In this document: piece after piece, positions 53,254 through 61,383 of the stretch
Layout: the number at the start of each line of letters is the position of its first letter
How positions within the stretch are numbered: position 1 is the first letter of the stretch
DNA from: Azoarcus sp. TTM-91
GTDB lineage: Bacteria; Pseudomonadota; Gammaproteobacteria; Burkholderiales; Rhodocyclaceae
Direction: 5' to 3'
Assembly: GCF_012911025.1 (NCBI RefSeq)
Contig: NZ_WUEI01000008.1
Location: 1-64,000 of the forward strand
Length of the DNA: 64,000 bases
Position numbers and translations under genes: made by a program
Notes under the pieces: model-generated
The model's database searches: none
What the model saw: only the letters and a program-made list of their open reading frames with translations
What the model was told of the DNA's origin: nothing

Positions 53254-53953
53254 TGAGTTCTCCATTCCGGTCATCGAAGTCGAGGGCCTGGGCAAACACG
53301 TTCCCATGGCCGACGGTCAAGGTGAGTTGCACATCCTGCGCGACGTCAGCTTCAGCGTGCGCGCGGGAGAGTCGGTGGCCATCGTCGGCGCCTCCGGCTC
53401 GGGAAAATCGACCTTGCTGGGATTGCTCGCCGGACTGGATGTTCCCGCCAGCGGCACGGTGCGCATCCAGGGCAGCGATCTTTTCGCCCTGGACGAGGAC
53501 GCCCGCGCGGCCCTGCGCGGGGAGGCGGTCGGCTTCGTCTTCCAGTCCTTCCAGTTGCTGCCGGCGCTGACCGCGCTGGAGAACGTGATGCTGCCGCTGG
53601 AGCTGGCCGGTGCGGACAACGCCGCCACCCAGGCGACGCAATGGCTGGAGCGGGTTGGCCTCGGCCCGCGCCTGCGCCATTACCCCAAGCACCTCTCCGG
53701 CGGCGAGCAGCAGCGAGTGGCCCTGGCCCGTGCCTTTGCCGCCAGGCCGCGGCTGCTGCTGGCGGACGAACCCACCGGCAACCTGGACGCCGAAACCGGC
53801 CGCGCCATCGTCGAGCTGATGTTCTCTCTCAACCGCGAGGCCGGCACCACGCTGCTGCTGGTGACCCACGACGAAACCCTGGCCAGCCGCTGCGACCGCG
53901 TATTACGCATGAGCGCCGGCCAGTTGAGCGAGGCGGTGGCGGCGAGCCACTGA
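53237..53953 (+). CDS. ABC transporter ATPase, YbbA/LolD type
   Basis: 238 residues with Walker A GASGSGKST, Q-loop FVFQSFQLLPALTALENVML, signature LSGGEQQR, Walker B LLLADEPTG and the H-loop in LLLVTHDETLA. It belongs to the MacB/LolD branch that pairs with FtsX-type permeases. The start at 53237 lies inside the divergent tesA start region. No permease follows here, because hpnE is convergent directly after, so its partner is absent, unlike E. coli ybbA-ybbP. It might serve the permease at 57776, though that has its own ATPase. Confidence 0.92.
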   Translation: MDRSGIEFSIPVIEVEGLGKHVPMADGQGELHILRDVSFSVRAGESVAIVGASGSGKSTLLGLLAGLDVPASGTVRIQGSDLFALDEDARAALRGEAVGFVFQSFQLLPALTALENVMLPLELAGADNAATQATQWLERVGLGPRLRHYPKHLSGGEQQRVALARAFAARPRLLLADEPTGNLDAETGRAIVELMFSLNREAGTTLLLVTHDETLASRCDRVLRMSAGQLSEAVAASH

Positions 53954-53973
53954 AGCCCAGGCGCGGTGGCCGT

Positions 53974-55284
53974 TCAGCCGCCGCGCTCCAGCTGGCCCCA
54001 GACCCCTTCCGCGCAGGCCACGCCGGATCTCACGGCGGACTCCAGCGTCGCCGGGTATTCCGAATCGATGTAATCCCCGGCCAGCCACAGACCGGCAAGC
54101 GGCGTCCGTATGCCAGGGCGGAACACGCCCGGTCGGCAGGCGATGGTCGCCCGCTTCTCGACAATGGCCTGCGACCAGATCGGCGCGGGCAGCCGGCGGC
54201 CGAGTTCCCGTTCCAGCTGGGCATGCACCGCCAGGATGAGCTCATCCCGCGGCAGCGCCTCGTGCGCGCCATGGGCGCTGATGACGCAGGCGATCAGCCC
54301 GTCCCGGCCGCCCAGGCGGCCACGGTCGAAGGCCCACTGCGCCGGCCCCTGCGACAGGCCGATCATGCTCTCCGGCAGGTGCTGGCCCGGTCCGAGGGCC
54401 AGGTAGATGGTGACGATGGGCTCGTGCGGCAACTCATCGATCTGCTTCGCCAGGCGGTCGCAGGCGCCGGTGGAGGCGAGCAGGGCGCCCGCATGGTAGG
54501 GCGCGGTGGCCAGCACCACCTGGCGCCAGGGCTTGCCGCCGGGGTCGCCCTCCAGCAGGAAACCTTCCGGGGTGGGCCGGATCGCCTCGATGGCGTTGCC
54601 GGTGCGCAGCCGGCCCCGCCGGGTGGCGAGGTAGCGTGCCGCCGGTACCGGAAAGAGCTCGGAGAGATCCACCCGCGGGATCAGCAGTTCGCTGGCTGCA
54701 GCATCCGCGGCGAGCGAGTCGCGCAGCACGTTGACGAAGACCTGGGCGGAGGCGTCCTCCACCGGGGTGTTCAGCGCGGCAATGCACAGCGGAGCCCAGA
54801 TCAGTTCGCACAATAGCGGCGACTGCCGATACTGCCGCAACAGCCCTTCCACCGTGGTGCCGGGCGCGACCTTGAAGCCCGATTTCTTCAGCCCCTGCAT
54901 CAGCCGCAGCATGGCGAAGCGCTCGCCCCAGCCCAACCCGCGGGCGCGCAGGATGCCGATGGCAAGATGCAGCGGCGCCGGCAGCCCGGCCGCGGCACGC
55001 AGATCCAGCCGGCCGGGCACGTGCAGCGTGAGCGGCAGGTGCGTCAGCTGCTTGGGCGTACCGCCGGTGAGGCGCAGCAGGCGGGTGAGTTCGCGATAGG
55101 CGCCGATCAGGATGTGCTGGCCGTTGTCCACCAGCCATTCGTCCTTGTGCACCACCCGGGCGCGGCCGCCCAGGGTGTGGGAGCGCTCGAACACGGTGAC
55201 GTGCACGCCGCGCCGCGCCAGTTCGACGGCGCAGGCCAGGCCGGCGTAGCCAGCGCCGATGACTGCGGCGGTCGGGGCACTCAT
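53974..55284 (-). CDS. hpnE: Hydroxysqualene dehydroxylase HpnE
   Basis: 436 residues, an FAD-dependent amine-oxidase-type flavoprotein. The dinucleotide-binding motif is AAVIGAGYAGLACAVELARR at the N-terminus, with VFERSHTLGGRARVV following. The conserved C-terminal FAD block is GLWLAGDYIDSEYPATLESA. HpnE reduces hydroxysqualene to squalene, the last step of the HpnC-HpnD-HpnE route to squalene for hopanoids. It lies 4 bases after hpnD. No shc (squalene-hopene cyclase) is in the window. Confidence 0.94.
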   Translation of the reverse strand: MSAPTAAVIGAGYAGLACAVELARRGVHVTVFERSHTLGGRARVVHKDEWLVDNGQHILIGAYRELTRLLRLTGGTPKQLTHLPLTLHVPGRLDLRAAAGLPAPLHLAIGILRARGLGWGERFAMLRLMQGLKKSGFKVAPGTTVEGLLRQYRQSPLLCELIWAPLCIAALNTPVEDASAQVFVNVLRDSLAADAAASELLIPRVDLSELFPVPAARYLATRRGRLRTGNAIEAIRPTPEGFLLEGDPGGKPWRQVVLATAPYHAGALLASTGACDRLAKQIDELPHEPIVTIYLALGPGQHLPESMIGLSQGPAQWAFDRGRLGGRDGLIACVISAHGAHEALPRDELILAVHAQLERELGRRLPAPIWSQAIVEKRATIACRPGVFRPGIRTPLAGLWLAGDYIDSEYPATLESAVRSGVACAEGVWGQLERGG

Positions 55285-55288
55285 CGCT

Positions 55289-56122
55289 TCAGCCCTTCAT
55301 CCAGGTCCAGCCAGCCAGCCAGACCTTGCGCAGCGGGGTCAGCGAGGTGCGGCGATCCAGCACCTTGAAGCCGTCGGCGGCGATCTCCTTCAGTAACGCG
55401 CGGTAGATGGCGGCCATGATCAGGCCGGGGCGCTGTGACTTGCGGTCGCCGGCCGGCAGCTGGGCGAAGGCTTGATCGTAGAACTGTTCGGCGCGCTGGG
55501 CTTGGAACTGCATCAGCTCGCGGAAGGCGTCGCTGTAGCGGGCCTCGAGGATGTCCTTGGCCGGCACGCCGAAGCGTTGCAGGTCTTCGATCGGCAGGTA
55601 GATGCGGCCACGGCGGGCATCCTCGCCGACGTCGCGGATGATGTTGGTGAGCTGGAAGGCCATGCCCAGGTCGTGAGCGTACTTCAGGGTCTGCCTGTCC
55701 TTGTAGCCGAAGATCTCGGCCGCGAGCAGGCCGACCACGCTGGCGACCCGGTAGCAGTAGAGCTGCAGGCCCTTGAAGTCGAGGTAGCGGGTCTGGCTGA
55801 GGTCCATCGCCATGCCGTCGATGATCTCCAGCAACTGCTCGCGCGGCATGGAAAAGCGGCTGCTGACGTCCTTGAGCGCGTGGCCCACCGGATGCGTCGG
55901 TTCGCCGCCGTGCACCCGCTCCACTTCTTGCCGCCACCACTGCAGCTTGGTTTGGGCAAGGGAGACGTCCTTGCACTCATCCACCACATCGTCCACCTCG
56001 CGGCAGAAGGCGTAGAGCGCGGTGATGGCCTGGCGCCGTTCTGGCGGCAGGAACATGAAGCTGTAGTAGAAGCTGGAGCCGCTCTTGGCGGCCTTGTCCT
56101 GGCAATAGTCGTGCGGATTCAT
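55289..56122 (-). CDS. hpnD: Presqualene diphosphate synthase HpnD
   Basis: 277 residues of the trans-isoprenyl diphosphate synthase (squalene/phytoene) family. The first Asp-rich motif is YAFCREVDDVVDECKD and the second is MAFQLTNIIRDVGEDARRGR. The start MNPHDYCQDKAAKSGSSFYY at 56122 is the standard N-terminus. HpnD condenses two farnesyl diphosphates to presqualene diphosphate. Middle gene of hpnC-hpnD-hpnE. Confidence 0.94.
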   Translation of the reverse strand: MNPHDYCQDKAAKSGSSFYYSFMFLPPERRQAITALYAFCREVDDVVDECKDVSLAQTKLQWWRQEVERVHGGEPTHPVGHALKDVSSRFSMPREQLLEIIDGMAMDLSQTRYLDFKGLQLYCYRVASVVGLLAAEIFGYKDRQTLKYAHDLGMAFQLTNIIRDVGEDARRGRIYLPIEDLQRFGVPAKDILEARYSDAFRELMQFQAQRAEQFYDQAFAQLPAGDRKSQRPGLIMAAIYRALLKEIAADGFKVLDRRTSLTPLRKVWLAGWTWMKG

Positions 56123-56180
56123 TCGGGTTGGCCGGCGCGGGCGGGGGGCGCGGCGGAACAGGTGGAAGGGGAGGCAGAGG

Positions 56181-57044
56181 TCATCCTTGTCCTTGTGCAT
56201 GGGTGCTGCCGGGCGAGCGCCGCCGGGAGAGCAGCGCGCGCCAGCCTATGCGCAGCCAGTCTGCGCGGCCGAGCTCAGGGCGGCGGCGGAATACGTCATA
56301 GCCGACAGCTTCGATGCCTTCCAGGATGCGAAGCCCGCCGTGCACGATGAGGCGCAGTTCCCAGCCGATGCGGCCGGGCAGGCGATGGGCCAGGGGGGCG
56401 CCCTGCAGCATCATTTCCCGGGCCCGCCCGACCTGGAAGGCGAGCAGGGCACGCCAGCGCGCATCGCAGCGGGCGTCGGCGATGTCGGCCTCGGTGACGC
56501 CGAAACGCGCCATGTCGTCAGCCGGCAGGTAGATGCGCGGCTTGCGCCAGTCGATCGCCACATCCTGCCAGAAGTTGATGAGCTGGAGCGCGCTGCAGAT
56601 GCGGTCCGAATCGCGCAGGGAGGCTTCGTCCGTCGCCTCGTAGAGATGCAGCAGCAGGCGGCCGACCGGGTTGGCGGAGCGGCGGCAGTAGTCCAGCAGT
56701 TCGGCGAAGTCGGCGTAGCGGATCTTGACCACATCCTGGCTGAAGGCATCCAGCAGATCGTACAGCGGCTGCAGCGGCAGCCGGTGGTCGGCGACCGCCT
56801 TGCCCAGGCGCGTGAACATCGGCGCCAGCGCCCCTGCGGCGGGCGGTTCCTGGCGGGCGATGCGATCCAGGCCATCGCGGTAAGCCCGCAGGCCGGCGAG
56901 GCGGATTTCGGTTGTCGCCTCGCCCTCGTCGGCCACATCGTCCGCGCCGCGGGCGAAGGCGTAGATGGCCTCCACCGGTTCGCGCAGGCGCGCCGGCAGG
57001 AGCAGGGAAGCGACGGGGAAATTCTCGTAGTGATCGACGGGCAT
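56181..57044 (-). CDS. hpnC: Hydroxysqualene synthase HpnC
   Basis: 287 residues, same fold as HpnD but distinct. It begins MPVDHYENFPVASLLLPARL and carries YAFARGADDVADEGEA as the first Asp-rich motif. The second, ICSALQLINFWQDVAIDW, has an altered NFWQDVAIDW form typical of HpnC. It converts presqualene diphosphate to hydroxysqualene. First gene of the hpn set; its start lies 60 bases from the divergent ABC ATPase start. Confidence 0.94.
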   Translation of the reverse strand: MPVDHYENFPVASLLLPARLREPVEAIYAFARGADDVADEGEATTEIRLAGLRAYRDGLDRIARQEPPAAGALAPMFTRLGKAVADHRLPLQPLYDLLDAFSQDVVKIRYADFAELLDYCRRSANPVGRLLLHLYEATDEASLRDSDRICSALQLINFWQDVAIDWRKPRIYLPADDMARFGVTEADIADARCDARWRALLAFQVGRAREMMLQGAPLAHRLPGRIGWELRLIVHGGLRILEGIEAVGYDVFRRRPELGRADWLRIGWRALLSRRRSPGSTHAQGQG

Positions 57045-57104
57045 GCGGTTGGCGCGGCAGGGCGGCCGGAGTATAAGCGAAGGTTTCCGACAAAACTGCC
57101 CTGC

Positions 57105-57779
57105 ATGCTGGAAATCTCTCGCCTTTCGAAACGCCGGCCGGGCGATACCGAACGCAGCCTATTCAGCGGCCTGGAACTGCGCATCGCCGCCGGCGAATGC
57201 GTGGCGGTGGTGGGTGAGTCGGGCTCCGGCAAATCCACCTTGCTGAACTGCCTCGCCGGCCTGGAGCCGGTGGACGGCGGCGAGCTCCGACTTGGCGGCA
57301 CCACGCTCACCGGCCTGGACGACGACGCTTATGCCCGCGTCCGCCGCGAACGCTTCGGCTTCGTGTTCCAGGCCTTCCACATCCTGCCGCACCTCACGCT
57401 GGCGCAGAACGTGGCGCTGCCACTCTGGCTGCTGCAGCGGCCCGCCGCCCAGGCCGAGCGGGAGGCGCTGGCGATGCTGGAGCGGGTGGGGCTGCGGGAT
57501 CGCGCGGATGACTGGCCGGCGGGCCTCTCCGGCGGAGAACAGCAGCGCGTCGCCATCGCCCGTGCGCTGGTGCACAACCCGCAACTTGTGCTGGCCGACG
57601 AGCCCACCGGCAACCTGGACCCCGCTCGCGCCGACGACGTCCTGGACTTGCTGCTGGCCCGCATCCGCGACAGCGGCGCGGCCGGCATCCTGGTGACGCA
57701 CTCGCACCGCGCCGCAGCACGCTGCGATCGCATCCTGCGCCTGAGCGAGAGCGGCCTGCTGCCGGCGGACGAGGGATGA
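57105..57779 (+). CDS. ABC transporter ATPase of an AttE/LolD-type system
   Basis: 224 residues with Walker A GESGSGKST, signature LSGGEQQR, Walker B LVLADEPTG and H-loop ILVTHSHRAAA. It overlaps the permease start by 4 bases (ATGA), so the two are coupled. With the FtsX-type permease and the secreted lipocalin-like protein that follow, the set resembles the AttEFGH arrangement described in Agrobacterium and relatives. Substrate unknown; lipid or lipoprotein handling is the family trend. Confidence 0.92.
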   Translation: MLEISRLSKRRPGDTERSLFSGLELRIAAGECVAVVGESGSGKSTLLNCLAGLEPVDGGELRLGGTTLTGLDDDAYARVRRERFGFVFQAFHILPHLTLAQNVALPLWLLQRPAAQAEREALAMLERVGLRDRADDWPAGLSGGEQQRVAIARALVHNPQLVLADEPTGNLDPARADDVLDLLLARIRDSGAAGILVTHSHRAAARCDRILRLSESGLLPADEG

Positions 57780-60265
57780 GCCCGGTCCTGCCCCGCATCT
57801 TCCTCGCCAGCCTGAAGCGCCGCCGGCTGGCGAGCGCGCTGTCCTTGCTGGCGATCGCGTTGGGGGTGGCACTGGGGCTGGCGGTGCAACTGATCCACGA
57901 CGCCGCGCTGGGCGAGTTCGGCCGCGGTATCCGCCAGCTTGCCGGCGGAGCGGACCTGCAAGTGATAGGCCCGCGCACCGGCTTCGACGAGCAGTTGTAT
58001 TTCCAGCTGGCGCAGCGCGCCGAGGTCGCAACGGCCAGCCCGGTGGTCGAAGTGGATGCGCGCATGCCTGGCCGCGAGGGCACGCTCAGGATCCTTGGCA
58101 TCGACGTCTTCCGCCTCGCCGGCATTCAGCCGGAGCTGATGCCCTCCGCCGAAGGCAATGACACCTTCGCCACACTGCGCCCGGAAGCGGTTTTTCTCAG
58201 CGCCGCCGCACGACGGGAGTTTCCCGGAAGCGCCGAGCTGATGCTGCAGTCCGGCACCGCGCTGCAGCGTCTCCGCATCGCCGGCGACGTGCCGGGCGCT
58301 GCCGGCCAGATGCTGGGGGTGATGGACATCGCCGCCGCCCAGGAACGCTTCGGCATGCTGGGCCGGCTGACGCGCATCGACCTGCGCCTGGCGGACGGCT
58401 CGAACAGGGCGCAGGCAATGCGGGCGCTGCAGCCGCTGCTGCCTGCCGGCGTGGTCCTGCGCCCTGCCGACGCGGCGGCGGGTGAGGCCGGCGTACTGTC
58501 GCGAGCCTATCGGGTCAACCTCACCATGCTGGCGGCGATCGCCTTGCTCACCGGTGGTTTTCTCGTCTTCTCCAGCCAGTTGCTGTCTGTCGTCCGACGC
58601 CGCCGGGAATTCGCCTTCCTGATGGCGCTGGGAATGACACGGCGCAGCCTGATGCGCGGCCTGCTTGCAGAAGGGGCGGTGCTGGGCCTGATCGGCGGAA
58701 CCGCCGGAGTAGCGCTGGCCTACGGGCTGGCTGCACTCGCCTTCCGTTTCGTCGGCGCAGACCTCGGCGCCGGCTATTTCTCCGGCCTGAGGCCAGCGCT
58801 GGCCTTCTCGCCATTGGCCAGCGCGGCCTACCTGCTGCTCGGCGTGCTCGCCGGCGTGGCCGGCACCTGGGTACCGGCGGCTGCTAGCCTGCGCATTCCG
58901 GTAGCACGCGGGCTGCATGCGGGCGAGGGGGCGAGCGAGGCCCTGGTCGCGCGCGCGCGTCCGACGGCCGCGGCGGGCTTCTTGTTGGCGGCTTTCCTTC
59001 TGTGCCAGTTGCCGCCCTGGCAGAGCGTGCCCGCAGGCGGTTATCTGGCGATTGCCTGCCTGCTCGTCACCGCGGTGCTGCTGGTGCCGGTCGCAACACA
59101 TCGACTGACCACGCTGCTGCAGCCGCGGCGCTCGCCAGTCCTCAGGCTGGCCACCGCAAGGCTGGCTGCGGCGCCCGGCCAGGCGATGGTCGCCAGCGCC
59201 GGCGTGGTCGCCAGCGTGGCATTGGCGGTGGCGATGGCGATCATGGTCAGCTCCTTCCGCTCGTCGGTAGATCACTGGCTGGATGCGGTGCTGCCGGCCG
59301 ACCTTTATGTGCGCGCTTCCCTGGGCAGCGGCAGCGGCTTCCTCACCCCGGCGGACGTCGCCCGCATCGCAGCCGTGCCGGGCGTGGCCTCGGCGGACGC
59401 AGTCCGTGCCGACAGTGTGCGGCTGGACGCCCAACGGCCCGCTGTCACCCTGATCGCTCGCGCCGTCCATGGCGGCTGGGGTTTGCCCCTGGTCGCCGGC
59501 AGCCTGACCTACGAGGGCAACGGACAGCCGGCGTGGATCTCGGAGGCGGTGGCGGACCTGCACCGGCTCACCGTCGGGCAGCCCCTGGAGTTGCCGCTGG
59601 CCGGGGAGCCGCAACGCTTCGTGGTCGCCGGCATCTGGCGGGATTACGCGCGACAGAACGGCTCGGTGGTGATCGACCGCCAGCACTACATCCAACTCAC
59701 CGGCGACGAGCGGATAAACGACCTCGCCCTGCGGCTGGCTGCCACGGCCGCCCCCGGCAGGGTCGCGGCAGACATACGGCAACACTTCGATGCAGACACG
59801 CTGGAGATTGCCGTACCGGCTGAAATCCGGCGCATCACCCTGGCGATCTTCGACCGAACCTTCTTCATCACTTACCTGATGGAAGCGGTGGCGGTGCTGA
59901 TCGGCCTGTTCGGCGTCGCTACCACCTTTGCCGCCCTGAGCACCTCCCGCCGCGGCGAATTCGGCATGCTGCGCCATCTGGGCATGGCGCGGGCGGACAT
60001 TGCCCGGCTGCTGGCGATGGAAGGGGCCTGGACAGCCGGGGTGGGCGTCCTCACCGGCATACTGGCCGGGCTGGCGGTAGCCTGGGTCTTGATCGAGGTG
60101 ATCAATCGGCAGAGTTTTCACTGGAGCATGGATTTCCATTTGCCCTATTTGCCAGTGGCCGCCTTTGGCAGTGGCTTGGTGGTGCTCGCCGCAGCGGTCG
60201 CGGTGCTAGCCGGGCGCCGGGCGATGAGCCAAGCCGCGGTGCGCGCGGTCAGGGAGGACTGGTGA
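57776..60265 (+). CDS. FtsX-family ABC permease (fused double unit)
   Basis: 829 residues. Two MacB-type halves are fused: each has a periplasmic domain (~50-235 and ~490-690) and FtsX membrane blocks (ALSLLAIALGVALGLAVQLI; LLTGGFLVFSSQLLSVVRRR; LIGLFGVATTFAALSTSRRG; VAVLAGRRAMSQAAVRAV). The length is that of YbbP-type permeases and about that of AttF plus AttG. It extracts or extrudes a hydrophobic or protein substrate using the ATPase encoded immediately upstream. The stop overlaps the lipocalin-like gene start. Confidence 0.9.
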   Translation: MSPVLPRIFLASLKRRRLASALSLLAIALGVALGLAVQLIHDAALGEFGRGIRQLAGGADLQVIGPRTGFDEQLYFQLAQRAEVATASPVVEVDARMPGREGTLRILGIDVFRLAGIQPELMPSAEGNDTFATLRPEAVFLSAAARREFPGSAELMLQSGTALQRLRIAGDVPGAAGQMLGVMDIAAAQERFGMLGRLTRIDLRLADGSNRAQAMRALQPLLPAGVVLRPADAAAGEAGVLSRAYRVNLTMLAAIALLTGGFLVFSSQLLSVVRRRREFAFLMALGMTRRSLMRGLLAEGAVLGLIGGTAGVALAYGLAALAFRFVGADLGAGYFSGLRPALAFSPLASAAYLLLGVLAGVAGTWVPAAASLRIPVARGLHAGEGASEALVARARPTAAAGFLLAAFLLCQLPPWQSVPAGGYLAIACLLVTAVLLVPVATHRLTTLLQPRRSPVLRLATARLAAAPGQAMVASAGVVASVALAVAMAIMVSSFRSSVDHWLDAVLPADLYVRASLGSGSGFLTPADVARIAAVPGVASADAVRADSVRLDAQRPAVTLIARAVHGGWGLPLVAGSLTYEGNGQPAWISEAVADLHRLTVGQPLELPLAGEPQRFVVAGIWRDYARQNGSVVIDRQHYIQLTGDERINDLALRLAATAAPGRVAADIRQHFDADTLEIAVPAEIRRITLAIFDRTFFITYLMEAVAVLIGLFGVATTFAALSTSRRGEFGMLRHLGMARADIARLLAMEGAWTAGVGVLTGILAGLAVAWVLIEVINRQSFHWSMDFHLPYLPVAAFGSGLVVLAAAVAVLAGRRAMSQAAVRAVREDW

Positions 60266-61371
60266 TGAGGCGGCTGGTTGGCATGCTGCTTGGAGTGGCC
60301 GTGCTGATGCATGTCGGAGCCACGAAGGCGGCAGGCCTTGAAGGGGAGGGTGCCCCTTATCCCGAAGTCCATCCTGGTCGCAGCTTCAGCTTCCCGGCGG
60401 ATCTGGGCGCGCACCCCGCCTTCCGCACCGAGTGGTGGTATGCCACCGGCTGGCTGGAGGACGAGTCTGGCCAGACGCGCGGCTTCCAAGTCACTTTCTT
60501 CCGGGTGCGCAGCCGCATCGGCGAGGGCAGCGCGAGCCGGTTCGCTCCCAGCCAGCTGATCATCGCCCACGCGGCCCTGGCGGACGCAGGGCTGGGACGC
60601 CTGCTGCATGCTGAGCGCAGTGCGCGGGCGCAGCCGCCGCTGGCGGGAGCGGAGGAGGGCCGTACCCATGCCTGGATAGGCGACTGGCGCTTCTCCTTCG
60701 AAGACGGTCGCTATCGCGCCACCGCTCATGACCCCGCCTTCAGCCTTGACCTCGAATTGCATCCGGAAGGCCCGCCGCTGCTCAATGGCGAGGCTGGCTA
60801 CAGCCGCAAGGCCCCCGCACCGCAGCACGCCAGCTATTACTACAGCCGCCCGCAGTTGGAGGTTGCCGGGGAGCTCACCCTCGCCGGCAAACGCCGCGCG
60901 GTGAAAGGCCACGCCTGGCTGGACCATGAGTGGTCCAGCGAAGTCATGCCGGCCGATGCAGCCGGCTGGGATTGGGTGGGCCTGAATCTGCTGGACGGCG
61001 GGGCGGTAATGGCCTTCCAGATGCGCGACCACGCGGGCAGACCCTTGTGGACCGCAGCAACCGTGCGCGAGGCGGGTGGTGAAACGCATCGCCTGCCGCC
61101 ACAAGCGGTGAGCTTCCTGCCCGGAAGGCGCTGGCTCTCGCCGCGAACCGGTGCCGAATATCCGGTGGAGTGGAGCATCAGCCTGCAACTGCCCGGCGGG
61201 CACCGCACGCTTGATCTTCGGCCCTTGATGGACGACCAGGAACTGGATGGCCGGCGCTCCACTGGCGCGGTGTACTGGGAGGGCGCGGTAGCGGTTACGC
61301 GGCAGGACGGCACCACGCTGGGTCAGGGCTATCTGGAAATGACCGGCTACGCCAACCGGCCCCGCCTGTGA
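60262..61371 (+). CDS. CrtC/AttH-type lipocalin-fold secreted protein
   Basis: 369 residues with a signal peptide (RLVGMLLGVAVLMHVGATKA). It carries the CrtC/AttH hallmarks HPAFRTEWWYATGWLEDES, RGFQVTFFR, APQHASYYYSRPQLEVAG and VKGHAWLDHEWSSEVMPADA. Related proteins include carotenoid 1,2-hydratases, but no carotenoid genes occur here and the adjacent transporter favours an AttH-like periplasmic lipid-binding role. Third gene of the ATPase-permease-lipocalin operon; convergent with the GGDEF gene with only 12 bases between. Confidence 0.88.
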   Translation: MMRRLVGMLLGVAVLMHVGATKAAGLEGEGAPYPEVHPGRSFSFPADLGAHPAFRTEWWYATGWLEDESGQTRGFQVTFFRVRSRIGEGSASRFAPSQLIIAHAALADAGLGRLLHAERSARAQPPLAGAEEGRTHAWIGDWRFSFEDGRYRATAHDPAFSLDLELHPEGPPLLNGEAGYSRKAPAPQHASYYYSRPQLEVAGELTLAGKRRAVKGHAWLDHEWSSEVMPADAAGWDWVGLNLLDGGAVMAFQMRDHAGRPLWTAATVREAGGETHRLPPQAVSFLPGRRWLSPRTGAEYPVEWSISLQLPGGHRTLDLRPLMDDQELDGRRSTGAVYWEGAVAVTRQDGTTLGQGYLEMTGYANRPRL

Positions 61372-61383
61372 CGCGGGGAGCGC

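Noticed and set aside
60262-61371. Carotenoid 1,2-hydratase (CrtC) of a carotenoid pathway
   Set aside because: The fold matches, but no crt genes are present and the gene is coupled to an ABC transporter, as AttH is.
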